Shown one piece after another: positions 37,444 through 48,039 of a stretch of 58,073 nt of DNA. The first letter of the stretch is position 1. Every line of letters begins with the position of its first letter. The notes beneath the pieces are model-generated. The model was given only the letters and a program-made list of their open reading frames with translations. It had not been told where the DNA came from and did no database searches. The DNA is taken from assembly GCF_001956215.1 (NCBI RefSeq), contig NZ_MRTQ01000029.1, positions 1-58,073 of the forward strand, given 5' to 3'. The stretch comes from Paenibacillus sp. FSL R5-0490. GTDB taxonomy: Bacteria > Bacillota > Bacilli > Bacillales > Cytobacillaceae. The position numbers and the translations under genes are program-made.

Positions 37444-37476
37444 TTGACAAACTTCTGGAGCGCTTGATTTTATAAT
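37444..37476 (+). promoter_or_regulatory. spoIIE promoter with 21-bp spacer
   Basis: TTGACA (37444-37449) and TATAAT (37471-37476) are both consensus but 21 bp apart. The same odd spacing is known for B. subtilis spoIIE, which needs phosphorylated Spo0A. CGTCGAA at 37411-37417 and TTTGACA overlapping the -35 are candidate Spo0A boxes, each one mismatch from consensus. Confidence 0.85.
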
Positions 37477-37512
37477 TGTCAGCAACGATAAAAATATGGG
37501 GAGTGTAGTTTA

Positions 37513-39993
37513 ATGGAAAAGGTAGAAAGGAATGTAATGGAGCCGATCGGGGAAGTGCCCTTCAACAAACCGAAACTGGATATTGCCAAAGGCTTAAAAA
37601 AGCTCCAATCAGGGCTGGAGAATTTCTTTCTGAAAAAAGGCTATGTTCTGCTGATCATTGGCTTTTTGCTTGGAAGAGCCTTGATATTGGCGAAGCTTAC
37701 CCCATTTAGCCTTCCGTTTTTTGCAGCGGTTTATTTCATACGAAGAGATAAGGCGCCCCTGGCACTGGTGGGATTAATGGCAGGAGCCGCCACATTATCC
37801 ATATCCAATGCGGTATCCGCTTTTGGAATCACCTTTATCTTTTTATTCGCTTTCCGGGTCTCAAAGAAATGGCTGTCTAATGAAATCAGGGCACTGCCTT
37901 TTTATGTATTTTTCACTCTCCTGGCAGGCAAGCTCCTGGAGGCCTTCATTATGAAGGGGCAGCTGACTTTATATGATGGCATGATGGCCGGAGTCGAGTC
38001 GAGCCTTGGCTTCATCCTGACACTTATTTTTCTGCAGGGACTGCCGCTGCTTTCTATAAATAAACGCAGACAATCACTGAAAACCGAAGAAATCGTCTGC
38101 CTGATCATTATGCTGGCTTCTGTCATGACGGGAACCATCGGCTGGACGGTCTATGATCTTTCGGTCGAGCATATTATGTCACGCTACCTTGTCCTGCTCT
38201 TCGCCTTTGTGGCAGGAGCTACAGTCGGTTCTACAGTAGGGGTGGTAACCGGCCTGATCTTCTCCCTTGCGAATATATCGAGCTTTTATCATATGAGTCT
38301 GCTTGCTTTTGCGGGCCTTTTAGGAGGCCTTTTGAAAGAAGGCAGGAAGGTTGGAGTGGCATTCGGCCTGCTGGTTGCGACACTCCTGATGGGCATGTAT
38401 GGAGAGGGCAGCGGAAACCTCATGAAAACTCTGTCAGAAACAGGTGCGGCCATTCTCTTATTTTTACTGACACCGCAGGCACTTACAATGAAATTGGCTA
38501 AGCAAGTCCCGGGAACGCCTGAATATGCCGCTGAGCAACAGCAATATATGAGAAAAATGCGTGATGTGACGGCACAGCGCGTTGCCCAGTTTTCGAGCGT
38601 CTTTCAGGCTCTTTCCAAAAGCTTTTCCTCCCATGATGAACCGTCCCAATGGGAAGAAGACAGTGACAGGGAAGTGGATTATTTCTTAAGCAATGTAACG
38701 GAAAAAACCTGTCAGACCTGCTTTAAGAAGGATCACTGCTGGTCAAAGAACTTTAATACAACCTATGACTATATGATGGATATTATGCATGATGTGGACA
38801 ATAACGAAGGTGCCCTTTCTCCAAAGCTTGCGAGGGATTGGGAAAAGTACTGCACAAGATCGAAAAAAGTGACAGAAGCCGTTCAGCAGGAGCTGACTTA
38901 TTATAAAGCGAACCAAAAACTGAAGAAACAGGTTCAGGAAAGCAGGAGGCTGGTAGCCGACCAGCTTAAGGGTGTTTCGGAGGTGATGGGTGACTTTGCC
39001 AAGGAAATTCAGAGAGAGCGGGAAAATCATCATAAACAGGAAGAACAGATCCTTGAAGCGCTTCAGGAGTTTGGCATTCATATCGAGCAGGTGGAAATCT
39101 ACAGCCTGGAGCAGGGAAATGTCGACATTGATATGACCATCCCATACTGCCAGGGACATGGGGAATGTGAAAAGCTCATTGCACCGATGCTATCTGATAT
39201 TTTGGGAGAAACGATATTAGTAAATTCAGAGGAATGTGCCGCGTTTCCGAATGGATACTGCCATGTAACTTTCCGGTCAGCCAAGGCTTTCGTGGTTGAA
39301 ACAGGTGTTGCACATGCAGCGAAGGACGGGGGCTTAGTGTCTGGGGACAGTTATTCCACCATCGAGCTGGGCTGCGGAAAGTATGCGATTGCCATCAGTG
39401 ATGGAATGGGCAACGGGGAAAGGGCCCACGCAGAAAGCCAGGAAACACTTCAGCTTCTGCAAAAAATTCTTCAATCGGGCATTGAAGAGCAGGTTGCGAT
39501 TAAATCCGTCAATTCCGTTCTTTCTTTACGGACCACAGACGAAATTTTCTCCACATTGGATCTGGCCATGATTGATCTGCAGAATGCCGACGCAAAATTT
39601 TTGAAAATTGGATCAACTCCAAGCTTCGTAAAAAGAGGTCCTAAGGTAATGAAAATTCAGGCAAGCAACCTCCCGATGGGCATCATTCAAGAATTTGATG
39701 TCGATGTGGTCAGTGAGCAGCTTAAAGCCGGTGATTTATTGATCATGATGAGTGATGGCGTGTTTGAAGGGCCGAAGCATGTGGAGAACTTTGATTTGTG
39801 GATGAAGCGCAAAATATCCGAGCTGAAGACGGACGATCCTCAGGAAGTGGCCGATCTCATTATGGAAGAGGTGATCAGGTCAAGGTCCGGAAATATAGAG
39901 GATGATATGACGGTTGTGGTCTCCAAGGTTAAGCACAATACACCGAAATGGACAAGCATCCCTGTGCATGCCATCCGCCAAAAAGCCAACTGA
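37513..39993 (+). CDS. spoIIE: Stage II sporulation protein E
   Basis: An 826-residue membrane phosphatase. The N-terminal third (about 40-330) has about ten membrane helices. The middle region (about 340-580) mediates FtsZ binding and oligomerisation and includes CQTCFKKDHCW. The C-terminal PP2C domain (about 590-810) carries metal aspartates in AISDGMGNGERA, MMSDGVFEG and GNIEDDMTVVV. It dephosphorylates SpoIIAA to activate sigma-F and helps form the polar septum. The ATG follows GGGGAGTG. The promoter has a Spo0A-type 21-bp spacer. Confidence 0.98.
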   Translation: MEKVERNVMEPIGEVPFNKPKLDIAKGLKKLQSGLENFFLKKGYVLLIIGFLLGRALILAKLTPFSLPFFAAVYFIRRDKAPLALVGLMAGAATLSISNAVSAFGITFIFLFAFRVSKKWLSNEIRALPFYVFFTLLAGKLLEAFIMKGQLTLYDGMMAGVESSLGFILTLIFLQGLPLLSINKRRQSLKTEEIVCLIIMLASVMTGTIGWTVYDLSVEHIMSRYLVLLFAFVAGATVGSTVGVVTGLIFSLANISSFYHMSLLAFAGLLGGLLKEGRKVGVAFGLLVATLLMGMYGEGSGNLMKTLSETGAAILLFLLTPQALTMKLAKQVPGTPEYAAEQQQYMRKMRDVTAQRVAQFSSVFQALSKSFSSHDEPSQWEEDSDREVDYFLSNVTEKTCQTCFKKDHCWSKNFNTTYDYMMDIMHDVDNNEGALSPKLARDWEKYCTRSKKVTEAVQQELTYYKANQKLKKQVQESRRLVADQLKGVSEVMGDFAKEIQRERENHHKQEEQILEALQEFGIHIEQVEIYSLEQGNVDIDMTIPYCQGHGECEKLIAPMLSDILGETILVNSEECAAFPNGYCHVTFRSAKAFVVETGVAHAAKDGGLVSGDSYSTIELGCGKYAIAISDGMGNGERAHAESQETLQLLQKILQSGIEEQVAIKSVNSVLSLRTTDEIFSTLDLAMIDLQNADAKFLKIGSTPSFVKRGPKVMKIQASNLPMGIIQEFDVDVVSEQLKAGDLLIMMSDGVFEGPKHVENFDLWMKRKISELKTDDPQEVADLIMEEVIRSRSGNIEDDMTVVVSKVKHNTPKWTSIPVHAIRQKAN

Positions 39994-40083
39994 TTAATTT
40001 GCTCATCATGATGCGTTTATATGTATATTTCCTCTCCAAACAGTCGAAAATGCTAACAACTCATATGTGGAGGGGAGTTTCAA

Positions 40084-40821
40084 ATGAAAACAGGAACACT
40101 GAAGCAGATTTTACTGATAACGGATGGCTGTTCAAATCAGGGTGAAGATCCCATTGCCATGGCGGCACTCGCCAAGGAGCAGGGAATAACCGTGAATGTA
40201 ATCGGAGTCATGGAGCAGGATGTCATTGATGAACAGGGAATGAACGAAATTGAAGGAATCGCCATGTCAGGAGGCGGAGTCAGTCAGGTAGTCTACTCTC
40301 AGCAGCTTTCCCAGACGGTACAGATGGTGACAAGAAAAGCCATGACTCAGACCCTTCAGGGAGTGGTGAACAAAGAGCTCCAGCAGATTCTGGGCGGTTC
40401 GAAAACGATGGAGGACCTCCCGCCTGATCAGCGCGGCGAAGTGATGGAGGTCGTAGATGAATTGGGTGAGACGGTCGAGCTTGAAGTGCTGGTCCTCGTG
40501 GATACCAGTGCAAGCATGAAACATAAGCTCCCGACCGTTAAGGAAGCCCTGCTGGATCTGTCCTTAAGCCTTAATGCCCGCTCTGGTGATAACCGATTTT
40601 CTGTATTCGTATTTCCCGGGAAAAAGAAAGATGTCGAAAAATTGCTGGATTGGACACCGAATCTTGAATCGCTCACCAGCATATTCTCGAAATTGACAAC
40701 AGGCGGAATTACGCCAACAGGCCCGGCCATTCATGAGGCACTAAACCATTTCAAGAAAAAACGTTCATTAAGGAGTCTGCTTTCCCGTGATGATGAATCA
40801 TTCTTTGAAGAGTCAGTGTAA
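40084..40821 (+). CDS. yabS: YabS, von Willebrand factor A domain protein
   Basis: A 245-residue protein. The N-terminus (LITDGCSNQGEDPIAMAALAKEQGITVNVIG) and a second vWA-like half with the MIDAS motif DTSASMKHK near residue 141 and TGGITPTGPAI near 215 indicate metal-dependent ligand binding. The partner is unknown. It always sits before the kinase yabT in Bacillus, which suggests a shared sporulation role. The ATG follows GGAGGGGAG. The end overlaps the yabT start. Confidence 0.92.
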   Translation: MKTGTLKQILLITDGCSNQGEDPIAMAALAKEQGITVNVIGVMEQDVIDEQGMNEIEGIAMSGGGVSQVVYSQQLSQTVQMVTRKAMTQTLQGVVNKELQQILGGSKTMEDLPPDQRGEVMEVVDELGETVELEVLVLVDTSASMKHKLPTVKEALLDLSLSLNARSGDNRFSVFVFPGKKKDVEKLLDWTPNLESLTSIFSKLTTGGITPTGPAIHEALNHFKKKRSLRSLLSRDDESFFEESV

Positions 40822-41767
40822 AGTAAGCCCTGGTACTGTGATTGAAGGAAAGTGGCACCGCAGCCGATATACCATTATTAAAGAATTGGGGTATGGTGCT
40901 AATGGGATTGTGTATCTCGCCAAAAACCAAAATCAGCAGGTTGCTTTGAAAATGAGTGATAACGGGATGTCCATCACGTCCGAGGTGAACGTCCTTAAAT
41001 CCTTTGCAAAGGTCCAAGGCTCTGCCCTCGGGCCTTCTTTGCTTGATGTCGATGATTGGGAACGAAGGAGCGGTAAGGTTTCATTCTATGTAATGGAATA
41101 TATACAGGGTCCTGATTTGCTGACATTCATACAGCAGAAGGGGCCATCCTGGACTGGTGTATTAATTGTACAGCTCCTGAATGATCTGGATGCATTGCAT
41201 AAAGCGGGCTGGGTGTTCGGTGATTTAAAGCCGGATAATTTGATTGTAACAGGCCCTCCATCGAAAATACGCACCATTGATGTGGGCGGCACCACCATTC
41301 AGGGCAGGGCAATAAAGGAATTTACCGAGTTTTATGATCGCGGCTATTGGGGGCTCGGCACCAGAAAGGCTGATCCAGCCTATGATCTCTTTGCTGCAGC
41401 TATGATTTTAATCAATACGGCCTATCCAAAAAGGTTTGCCAAGACAACAGGTGACCTTAAACAGCTAAAAATGATGATCCGCCAAAAGAAAGAACTGCTT
41501 AAATACGAGGATGTTATTCTGAATGCATTGCAGGGCCATTATAGCTCAGCCGGTGAAATGAGAAACGATATGCTCCAGCTCACACGTGCAAATCCGGCGC
41601 AAAGGACGACGGTAAGCAGGAATTCCGGACAAACCGCCAGCCCTCAGCCTGCCAGCAGGCACAGACAAAGGCAGAAAAAAAAGAAAGGGAGCTTCTTTGA
41701 AACCCTGCTGATTACCCTTATTGTAAGCCTGCTATATTTCTTATATATTTATGGGCAGCTGCTTTGA
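40790..41767 (+). CDS. yabT: Sporulation Ser/Thr kinase YabT
   Basis: A Hanks-type kinase of about 325 residues with GANGIVYLA (glycine loop), VALKMSD (ATP lysine), FGDLKPDNLIV (catalytic loop) and IDVGG in place of the usual DFG. A basic linker and one C-terminal membrane helix (about 304-322) anchor it. In B. subtilis YabT is DNA-activated and phosphorylates RecA during sporulation. GTG 40787 or ATG 40790 may be the start, with AAGGAG upstream. It overlaps yabS by 32 bases. Confidence 0.93.
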   Translation: MMNHSLKSQCKVSPGTVIEGKWHRSRYTIIKELGYGANGIVYLAKNQNQQVALKMSDNGMSITSEVNVLKSFAKVQGSALGPSLLDVDDWERRSGKVSFYVMEYIQGPDLLTFIQQKGPSWTGVLIVQLLNDLDALHKAGWVFGDLKPDNLIVTGPPSKIRTIDVGGTTIQGRAIKEFTEFYDRGYWGLGTRKADPAYDLFAAAMILINTAYPKRFAKTTGDLKQLKMMIRQKKELLKYEDVILNALQGHYSSAGEMRNDMLQLTRANPAQRTTVSRNSGQTASPQPASRHRQRQKKKKGSFFETLLITLIVSLLYFLYIYGQLL

Positions 41768-41928
41768 AAATGAAATAAATGAAACTTTCTTTTCGTTGAT
41801 CCGTATTATAAGCTTAATCCCTTTTGATATTTACCCTTTAATAATGATATGCTTTTCTATAGGAAGGATTATGCTGCCCTTTGCAGGGGTAGTAGTAAAT
41901 ATATTTAATTTGGATAAGGAAGAAGCCT

Positions 41929-43317
41929 ATGCTCGAAGAGAAAGTGAGTGCTTTCCTTAAGAAAAAGGGATTAGATTTAAAAAACAAAAAAATAGTAATC
42001 GGTGTATCAGGAGGGCCGGATTCCATCGCCCTGCTCCATTATTTTTGGAGCAGGCAGCGGCATTATCAGACAGAAGTAATTGCCGCACATGTCGATCATA
42101 TGTTCAGAGGCGAAGAATCCCTTCAGGACGCCATGTTTGTGAAGGATTACTGCAGGGACAAAGCCATTCCGTTTGAAATGGAAAGAGTGAATGTGCCTGA
42201 GTATATGGAGAAGTCCGGGAAGAGTTCACAGACCGCTGCCAGGGATTGCCGCTACAGCTTCTTTCAAAGAACAGCCGAGAAATATGGGGCAGACTATATA
42301 GCGCTTGGACATCATGGCGACGATCAGGTTGAAACCATCTTAATGCGTCTCACAAGGGGAAGCGCCGGCAGCGCAAGAGCAGGGATCCCCTTCAAGCGTC
42401 CATTTGGCGATTATACGATCATCCGCCCTTTCCTGTGCTTGAATAGAGCTGAAATCGAAAGCTTCTGCCTGAAAGAATGCCTGAACCCCAGGCGGGATCC
42501 AAGCAATGAAAAAGGCATATACAGCCGCAACCGTTTCAGGCAGGAAGTGCTCCCATTCCTGAGAAAAGAAAACCCTCAGGTGCATGAGCATTTTCAAAGA
42601 TTTAGTGAAGATTTGCAAAGTGATGAAGCATATCTGCAGGAATTAACCGTCCATAAAATGAATACAGTAATGAAAAAGAATGCCAATGAGGAAATTAGTG
42701 TGGATATCGATGCTTTTGAGGCAATGCCAATGCCTTTACAAAGAAGAGGGATTCAACTAATATTAAACTATCTTTATAAGGAAAGGCCGGCATCGTTATC
42801 GGCATCTCATATAGAGAGTATTTTTTCCTTAATGAAAAGTCCTCATCCATCGGGAAATTTAGATTTTCCAGGCGGTTTACATATTGTACGCTCCTACCGG
42901 CAATGCCACTTTTTATTCCCGAAGGAACCTGTACAATCCTATCGATATGAAATCTTCAAACCTGCAAGCATTAAACTCCCAAACGGCGGATCGATTATCC
43001 TTGAATATGCTGACTGTCCTGATGGAATTCTAAATAATGATACCCTGGCAATAGACAGGGAGAGTGTTTCTTTTCCAATCATTATCAGGACAAGAGAAAA
43101 GGGAGACCGCATGACGCTTAAAGGAATGCAGGGGTCGCGGAAGATTAAGGACATTTTCATCGATCATAAAATTCCGCTGCATGATCGGAAAACCTGGCCA
43201 ATCGTGACAGATGCACAAGGCAGGATCCTATGGGTGCCTGGTTTGAAGAAATCGCATGATGATAGGCAGCAGCAATCCTGCACCAGCTATATTATTTTAA
43301 AATACATAAAGCAATGA
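41929..43317 (+). CDS. tilS: tRNA(Ile)-lysidine synthetase
   Basis: A 462-residue enzyme that converts the wobble C of tRNA-Ile(CAU) to lysidine. The PP-loop SGGPDS is at residues 27-32, HHGDDQVET near 126, and the C-terminal recognition domain contains TREKGDRMTLKGMQGSRKIKDIFID near 380. The ATG follows AAGGAAG. It is followed after 20 bases by hprT, as in B. subtilis, where TilS and HprT also interact to control ftsH. Confidence 0.96.
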   Translation: MLEEKVSAFLKKKGLDLKNKKIVIGVSGGPDSIALLHYFWSRQRHYQTEVIAAHVDHMFRGEESLQDAMFVKDYCRDKAIPFEMERVNVPEYMEKSGKSSQTAARDCRYSFFQRTAEKYGADYIALGHHGDDQVETILMRLTRGSAGSARAGIPFKRPFGDYTIIRPFLCLNRAEIESFCLKECLNPRRDPSNEKGIYSRNRFRQEVLPFLRKENPQVHEHFQRFSEDLQSDEAYLQELTVHKMNTVMKKNANEEISVDIDAFEAMPMPLQRRGIQLILNYLYKERPASLSASHIESIFSLMKSPHPSGNLDFPGGLHIVRSYRQCHFLFPKEPVQSYRYEIFKPASIKLPNGGSIILEYADCPDGILNNDTLAIDRESVSFPIIIRTREKGDRMTLKGMQGSRKIKDIFIDHKIPLHDRKTWPIVTDAQGRILWVPGLKKSHDDRQQQSCTSYIILKYIKQ

Positions 43318-43337
43318 TCTTCTAGGGGGCACATTAA

Positions 43338-43886
43338 ATGATGAAAAATGACATTGAAAAAGTACTGATTTCAGAAGAGGAGCTGCAGGATAAGATTAAA
43401 TCCCTTGCTGCCGAACTTACTGAAGAATACCAGGACCGATTCCCGCTTGCCATTGGAGTTTTAAAAGGGGCAATGCCTTTCATGAGCGACCTTTTAAAGC
43501 GTGTGGATACATATCTTGAGATGGATTTCATGGATGTATCGAGCTATGGAAATTCCATGGTATCTTCAGGAGAAGTAAAAATTCTGAAAGACCTTGATAC
43601 TTCTGTTGAAGGCAGAGATATTCTGATCATTGAAGATATCATTGACAGCGGTTTGACACTCAGCTACCTGGTTGAGCTTTTCCGCTACAGAAAAGCGAAA
43701 AGCATTAAGATTGTAACACTGCTTGACAAGCCAACTGGAAGAAAGGCTGATATCAAAGCTGATTATGTAGGATTTATAGTTCCTGATGAGTTCGTAGTCG
43801 GCTATGGCCTTGATTATGCGGAAAAGTACCGCAACCTTCCATATATTGGAGTGCTTAAGCCGGAAGTATACAGCAATAACGATTAA
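43338..43886 (+). CDS. hprT: Hypoxanthine-guanine phosphoribosyltransferase
   Basis: A 182-residue purine salvage enzyme using PRPP. The PRPP motif EDIIDSGLT is near residue 99-107, and [10 protein letters not shown] and [15 protein letters not shown] are conserved. ATG 43338 is directly followed by another ATG; the ribosome binding site GGGGG lies upstream. In B. subtilis HprT with TilS also activates ftsH transcription, consistent with the conserved order. Confidence 0.97.
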   Translation: MMKNDIEKVLISEEELQDKIKSLAAELTEEYQDRFPLAIGVLKGAMPFMSDLLKRVDTYLEMDFMDVSSYGNSMVSSGEVKILKDLDTSVEGRDILIIEDIIDSGLTLSYLVELFRYRKAKSIKIVTLLDKPTGRKADIKADYVGFIVPDEFVVGYGLDYAEKYRNLPYIGVLKPEVYSNND

Positions 43887-43967
43887 GGAAATCCTAAGTA
43901 TGATCTTGGATTAAAGCCCTTTACTGAAACAAGAATCACCCGGTTTTAAGAAGTCTAATTCCTTGTA

Positions 43968-43995
43968 TTGGCACAATTTTCTATGATACTATACA
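43968..43995 (+). promoter_or_regulatory. Probable ftsH promoter
   Basis: TTGGCA (43968-43973), 16 bp, TATACA (43990-43995), upstream of the ribosome binding site GGGAGGAGG. The hexamers are close to consensus; the spacer is one base short. Confidence 0.6.
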
Positions 43996-44028
43996 CTATA
44001 GTTTGTTTACCGTGGGAGGAGGTAAGGG

Positions 44029-46020
44029 ATGAATCGGATCTTCCGGAATACCATCTTTTATTTATTAATATTTTTAGTCATTATTGGAGTTGTCAGCTTC
44101 TTTAACGGCAACAATGAACCAACGGAGCACATCTCTTATAATAAATTTGTTGATCACTTGGAAAGCGGCGATATCACGTCTATTTCCCTTCAGCCTGAGA
44201 GAGGTGTTTTTGAAGTACGGGGTCAGCTTGAGGGATATGAGGAAGGCAAATACTTCCTGACTTATATCATGAACAATGATAATATCCTTGACCGTGTGGA
44301 TCAATTAGCCCAGACATCGGATGTCGATGTTATGCCGGCTAAAGAAACAAGCGGCTGGGTTACATTCTTTACGTCAATCATTCCTTTCATCATCATCTTC
44401 ATACTATTCTTCTTCCTGCTGAACCAGGCGCAGGGCGGAGGCAGCCGTGTGATGAACTTCGGCAAAAGCAAAGCCAAGCTGTATGATGAAAGCAAAAAGA
44501 AAGTGCGCTTTAAAGATGTTGCAGGCGCCGATGAAGAAAAGCAGGAGCTTGTTGAGGTCGTTGAATTCCTTAAAGACCCGCGCAAGTTTGCTGAATTGGG
44601 AGCCAGAATTCCCAAAGGGGTTCTTCTTGTGGGACCTCCGGGAACAGGTAAAACCTTGCTTGCACGGGCAGCTGCCGGTGAAGCGGGCGTTCCGTTCTTC
44701 TCTATAAGCGGTTCTGACTTCGTTGAAATGTTCGTCGGTGTGGGTGCTTCCCGTGTCCGCGACTTATTCGAAAATGCGAAAAAGAACGCACCATGTATTA
44801 TTTTTATCGATGAAATTGATGCTGTAGGGCGTCAGCGTGGTGCCGGCCTTGGGGGCGGACATGATGAACGCGAGCAGACCCTAAACCAGCTTCTTGTTGA
44901 AATGGATGGATTTGGAGCAAATGAAGGAATTATCATCATTGCTGCCACTAACCGTCCGGATATTCTTGACCCGGCATTATTGCGTCCGGGACGTTTTGAC
45001 AGACAGATTACGGTTGATCGCCCGGATGTTAAAGGCCGTGAAGCGGTGCTTAAAGTGCATGCCCGCAACAAGCCTTTAGATGAGTCGGTTAACTTAAAGA
45101 GCATTGCGATGCGTACTCCTGGATTCTCGGGTGCAGACCTTGAAAATCTATTGAATGAAGCAGCGCTTGTAGCTGCCCGCCGCAATAAGAAAAAAGTCGA
45201 TATGGAAGATATCGATGAAGCAACAGACCGCGTGATTGCGGGACCAGCCAAGAAGAGCCGTGTTATTTCCCAAAAAGAAAGAAACATCGTTGCTTTCCAT
45301 GAAGCAGGTCATACAGTCATCGGTTTAGTGCTTGATGAAGCAGAAATGGTTCATAAGGTTACAATCGTGCCGCGCGGCCAGGCCGGAGGATATGCAGTAA
45401 TGCTTCCGAAAGAAGACCGCTACTTCCAGACGAAGCCTGAGCTCCTCGACAAAATTGTCGGATTGCTTGGCGGACGTGTGGCTGAAGAAATCGTCTTTGG
45501 TGAAGTAAGCACAGGTGCCCATAATGACTTCCAGCGTGCGACAGGCATTGCCCGCCGCATGGTAACCGAATTCGGAATGAGCGACAAGCTTGGACCATTG
45601 CAGTTTGGACAGTCTCAGGGCGGCCAGGTATTCCTTGGACGTGACTTCCATAATGAACAGAATTATTCAGATGCAATCGCATATGAAATCGATCTTGAGA
45701 TCCAGCGCATTATCAAGGAATCCTATGAAAGAGCAAGAAAGCTCTTAACAGAAAACCGCGATAAGCTGAATCTGATCGCCAATACTTTGCTTGAAGTTGA
45801 AACGCTTGATGCGGAACAAATCAAGCACTTATCAGACCATGGCAGACTGCCTGACCGTCCAGCAACTTCCATTTCAACGGATGAAGATGTGAAAGTAAAC
45901 ATCAGCATCAAGAAAGAGGATCCTGCTGAAACAGGCGAAATCCCTGAAACCAGGGAAGGCTCAAGCCCCGCAGAAGCGGATGTGCCTCCTGCCATCGACG
46001 AAGAACGCAAAGACAAATAA
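44029..46020 (+). CDS. ftsH: ATP-dependent membrane metalloprotease FtsH
   Basis: A 663-residue membrane-anchored AAA+ protease for quality control, needed for sporulation in B. subtilis. Two membrane helices (about 8-25 and 111-131) bracket an extracellular part. Walker A GPPGTGKT is at 202-209, Walker B near 256-261, SRH near 300-323 and the zinc motif HEAGH at 424-428. An acidic tail after about 610 varies among species. The ATG follows GGGAGGAGG. A terminator follows. Confidence 0.98.
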   Translation: MNRIFRNTIFYLLIFLVIIGVVSFFNGNNEPTEHISYNKFVDHLESGDITSISLQPERGVFEVRGQLEGYEEGKYFLTYIMNNDNILDRVDQLAQTSDVDVMPAKETSGWVTFFTSIIPFIIIFILFFFLLNQAQGGGSRVMNFGKSKAKLYDESKKKVRFKDVAGADEEKQELVEVVEFLKDPRKFAELGARIPKGVLLVGPPGTGKTLLARAAAGEAGVPFFSISGSDFVEMFVGVGASRVRDLFENAKKNAPCIIFIDEIDAVGRQRGAGLGGGHDEREQTLNQLLVEMDGFGANEGIIIIAATNRPDILDPALLRPGRFDRQITVDRPDVKGREAVLKVHARNKPLDESVNLKSIAMRTPGFSGADLENLLNEAALVAARRNKKKVDMEDIDEATDRVIAGPAKKSRVISQKERNIVAFHEAGHTVIGLVLDEAEMVHKVTIVPRGQAGGYAVMLPKEDRYFQTKPELLDKIVGLLGGRVAEEIVFGEVSTGAHNDFQRATGIARRMVTEFGMSDKLGPLQFGQSQGGQVFLGRDFHNEQNYSDAIAYEIDLEIQRIIKESYERARKLLTENRDKLNLIANTLLEVETLDAEQIKHLSDHGRLPDRPATSISTDEDVKVNISIKKEDPAETGEIPETREGSSPAEADVPPAIDEERKDK

Positions 46021-46028
46021 TAATCGAA

Positions 46029-46057
46029 AAGCGCCTCCAGGGGCGCTTTTTTTTTGA
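46029..46057 (+). terminator. ftsH terminator
   Basis: AAGCGCC / GGGGCGCTT stem with loop TCCA, then nine T. Confidence 0.92.
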
Positions 46058-46174
46058 CGAAAAATATCAATTCCCAGACCGCCCGGAATTTTCGATTACA
46101 CGAAACAACAGCAGTTGTGATATGATGTTTTCAGTGAAAAAAGCGTTTTAAATAATCATAAAGTGGTGAGAATG

Positions 46175-46954
46175 TTGATCTTTGTTTTCGACGTAGGGAA
46201 TACCAATATCGTTCTGGGTGTCTATGACCAAGATGAATTAAAGCATCATTGGCGAATTGAAACCAACCGGAATAAAACAGAAGATGAATATGGAATGATT
46301 GTGAAGTCTCTGTTTGAGCATGAGAATCTTTCCTTTTCAGATATAGATGGCATTATCATTTCCTCAGTAGTGCCGCCAATCATGTTTTCGCTTGAAAGAA
46401 TGTGCCAGAAATATTTCCATGTGAAGCCTCTTGTTGTGGGTCCTGGCATCAAGACAGGCTTAAACATCAAGTATGATAACCCGAGAGAAGTGGGGGCAGA
46501 CCGAATCGTCAATGCTATAGCTGCCATTCATGAATATGGAAGCCCGTTAGTCATTGTCGATTTTGGAACAGCTACTACCTACTGCTATATCAATGAAAGT
46601 AAACAATATATGGGCGGCGCCATTGCCCCGGGAATCGGAATTTCAACAGAGGCTCTTTATTCCCGTGCAGCGAAGCTTCCACGAATAGAAATTGCCCGTC
46701 CTGATCATATTGTCGGAAAAAATACTGTATCTGCCATGCAGGCGGGAATTCTTTATGGTTACGTCGGCCAGGTGGAAGGTATAGTTAAAAGAATGAAAGA
46801 TCAGGCAGATGAAAAGCCGACTGTCATTGCCACGGGAGGACTTGCGGGGCTCATCGCGCAAGAGTCGGATATCATCGATGTTGTGGATCCATTTTTAACT
46901 TTAAAGGGCCTGCAGATTATTTATAAACGAAATATGGAGAACATAAAAAAATAG
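46175..46954 (+). CDS. coaX: Type III pantothenate kinase
   Basis: A 259-residue kinase for the first step of CoA synthesis. Phosphate-binding VFDVGNTN (residues 4-11), [16 protein letters not shown], the conserved DFGTATTYC near 126 and GAIAPGI near 150 define the type III enzyme. Candidate starts are GTG 46163, ATG 46172 and TTG 46175; TTG gives the length of relatives and the better spacing from GGTGAG. hslO follows after 52 bases. Confidence 0.95.
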   Translation: MIFVFDVGNTNIVLGVYDQDELKHHWRIETNRNKTEDEYGMIVKSLFEHENLSFSDIDGIIISSVVPPIMFSLERMCQKYFHVKPLVVGPGIKTGLNIKYDNPREVGADRIVNAIAAIHEYGSPLVIVDFGTATTYCYINESKQYMGGAIAPGIGISTEALYSRAAKLPRIEIARPDHIVGKNTVSAMQAGILYGYVGQVEGIVKRMKDQADEKPTVIATGGLAGLIAQESDIIDVVDPFLTLKGLQIIYKRNMENIKK

Positions 46955-47006
46955 TAAGCTTAATCAGCTGCTGCCATTAAAGCAGTACTCTGGAAAGGAG
47001 CAAAAA

Positions 47007-47885
47007 ATGAGCGATTATTTAGTAAAAGCACTTGCATATGATGGACAAGTCCGTGCCTATGCATCCCGCACTACCGAAACAGTTGGGGAGGGCCAGCGCA
47101 GACATTATACATGGCCAACCGCTTCAGCTGCTTTAGGAAGAGCCATGACGGCAGGCGTGATGATGGGTGCCATGCTGAAGGGCGATAACAAACTGACGAT
47201 CAAAATCGAAGGCGGCGGTCCAATTGGCGCCATTCTGGTAGACAGCAATGCAAATGGAGAGGTGCGCGGATATGTAACAAACCCGCAGACGCACTTCGAT
47301 CTTAATGAGCAGGGCAAGCTTGACGTGCGCCGTGCGGTCGGCACTGAAGGAACCCTGACTGTCGTGAAGGACATTGGCATGAGAGAACATTTCACAGGAC
47401 AGGTTCCGCTGATTTCTGGAGAACTTGGGGAAGATTTCACTTATTACTTTGTTACTTCTGAACAGGTTCCTTCTTCCGTTGGAGTGGGGGTTCTTGTTAA
47501 TCCTGATAACTCTATTCTTGCTGCAGGGGGATTCATTCTTCAGCTTATGCCGGGAACAGATGAAGAGACGATTACTTTAATTGAGAACAGACTGAAAGAA
47601 ATCCCGCCTGTATCCAAATTGATTCAGCAGGGCTTAACACCTGAAGAGCTTTTGGAAACGATTCTTGGCAAAGATAATGTGAAGTTCCTTGAGAAGCTTC
47701 CTGTATCCTTCACTTGCACATGTTCAAAAGAGCGTTTTGCCAATGCGATTATCAGCCTCGGTGAAGACGAAATCCAGCAGATGATCGATGAAGACGGACA
47801 GGCTGAAGCATCCTGTCACTTCTGCAATGAGAAATATCATTACACAAAAGAAGAACTGGAAGAATTGAAAAACGAAGTAAAGTGA
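47007..47885 (+). CDS. hslO: Redox-regulated chaperone Hsp33
   Basis: A 292-residue chaperone activated by oxidative unfolding. Four redox cysteines lie in CTCSKERF (near 238-240) and CHFC (near 271-274), a normal CxC-CxxC zinc centre. The N-terminal domain starts [19 protein letters not shown]. The ATG follows GGAAAGGAG. A very stable terminator follows, and after it a family I element leads into the foldase gene. Confidence 0.97.
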   Translation: MSDYLVKALAYDGQVRAYASRTTETVGEGQRRHYTWPTASAALGRAMTAGVMMGAMLKGDNKLTIKIEGGGPIGAILVDSNANGEVRGYVTNPQTHFDLNEQGKLDVRRAVGTEGTLTVVKDIGMREHFTGQVPLISGELGEDFTYYFVTSEQVPSSVGVGVLVNPDNSILAAGGFILQLMPGTDEETITLIENRLKEIPPVSKLIQQGLTPEELLETILGKDNVKFLEKLPVSFTCTCSKERFANAIISLGEDEIQQMIDEDGQAEASCHFCNEKYHYTKEELEELKNEVK

Positions 47886-47891
47886 TAAAAT

Positions 47892-47958
47892 AAGCGTTTG
47901 CCGGTCTCCTTAAGGTTCGCCCTTTAGGCCGGGGCCAAACGCTTTTGTTTTTTGAACT
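47892..47958 (+). terminator. hslO terminator
   Basis: AAGCGTTTG / CAAACGCTT outer stem enclosing a GC-rich inner part, followed by TTTGTTTTTT. The family I element begins within its tail. Confidence 0.85.
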
Positions 47959-48026
47959 TAGAGAAATGTCCAGCTTCAGTGCCTGCCCCCTCGAGTGTCG
48001 GGGGACAGGTGCTTGCGCTTTTCTTA
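47952..48026 (+). repeat. Family I leader element, short copy at the foldase gene
   Basis: Starts TTGAACTTAGAGAAATGTCCAGC, then CCCCCTCGAGTGTCGGGGG and ends GGTGCTTGCGCTTTTCTTA. The CCCCC / GGGGG stem around TCGAGTGTC is clear. It ends exactly at the ribosome binding site GGGGGAGG. Confidence 0.85.
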
Positions 48027-48039
48027 GGGGGAGGAGCAC

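Larger units (their letters stand above)
37157..37512. other. Divergent tRNA / spoIIE intergenic region
   Basis: This 356-bp gap holds the tRNA promoter on the minus strand and the spoIIE promoter on the plus strand. A 48-codon minus-strand open frame at 37225-37371 looks faintly coding-like but lacks a ribosome binding site and overlaps the tRNA -35. CGTCGAA at 37411-37417 is one base off a Spo0A box. Nothing else is evident. Confidence 0.6.
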
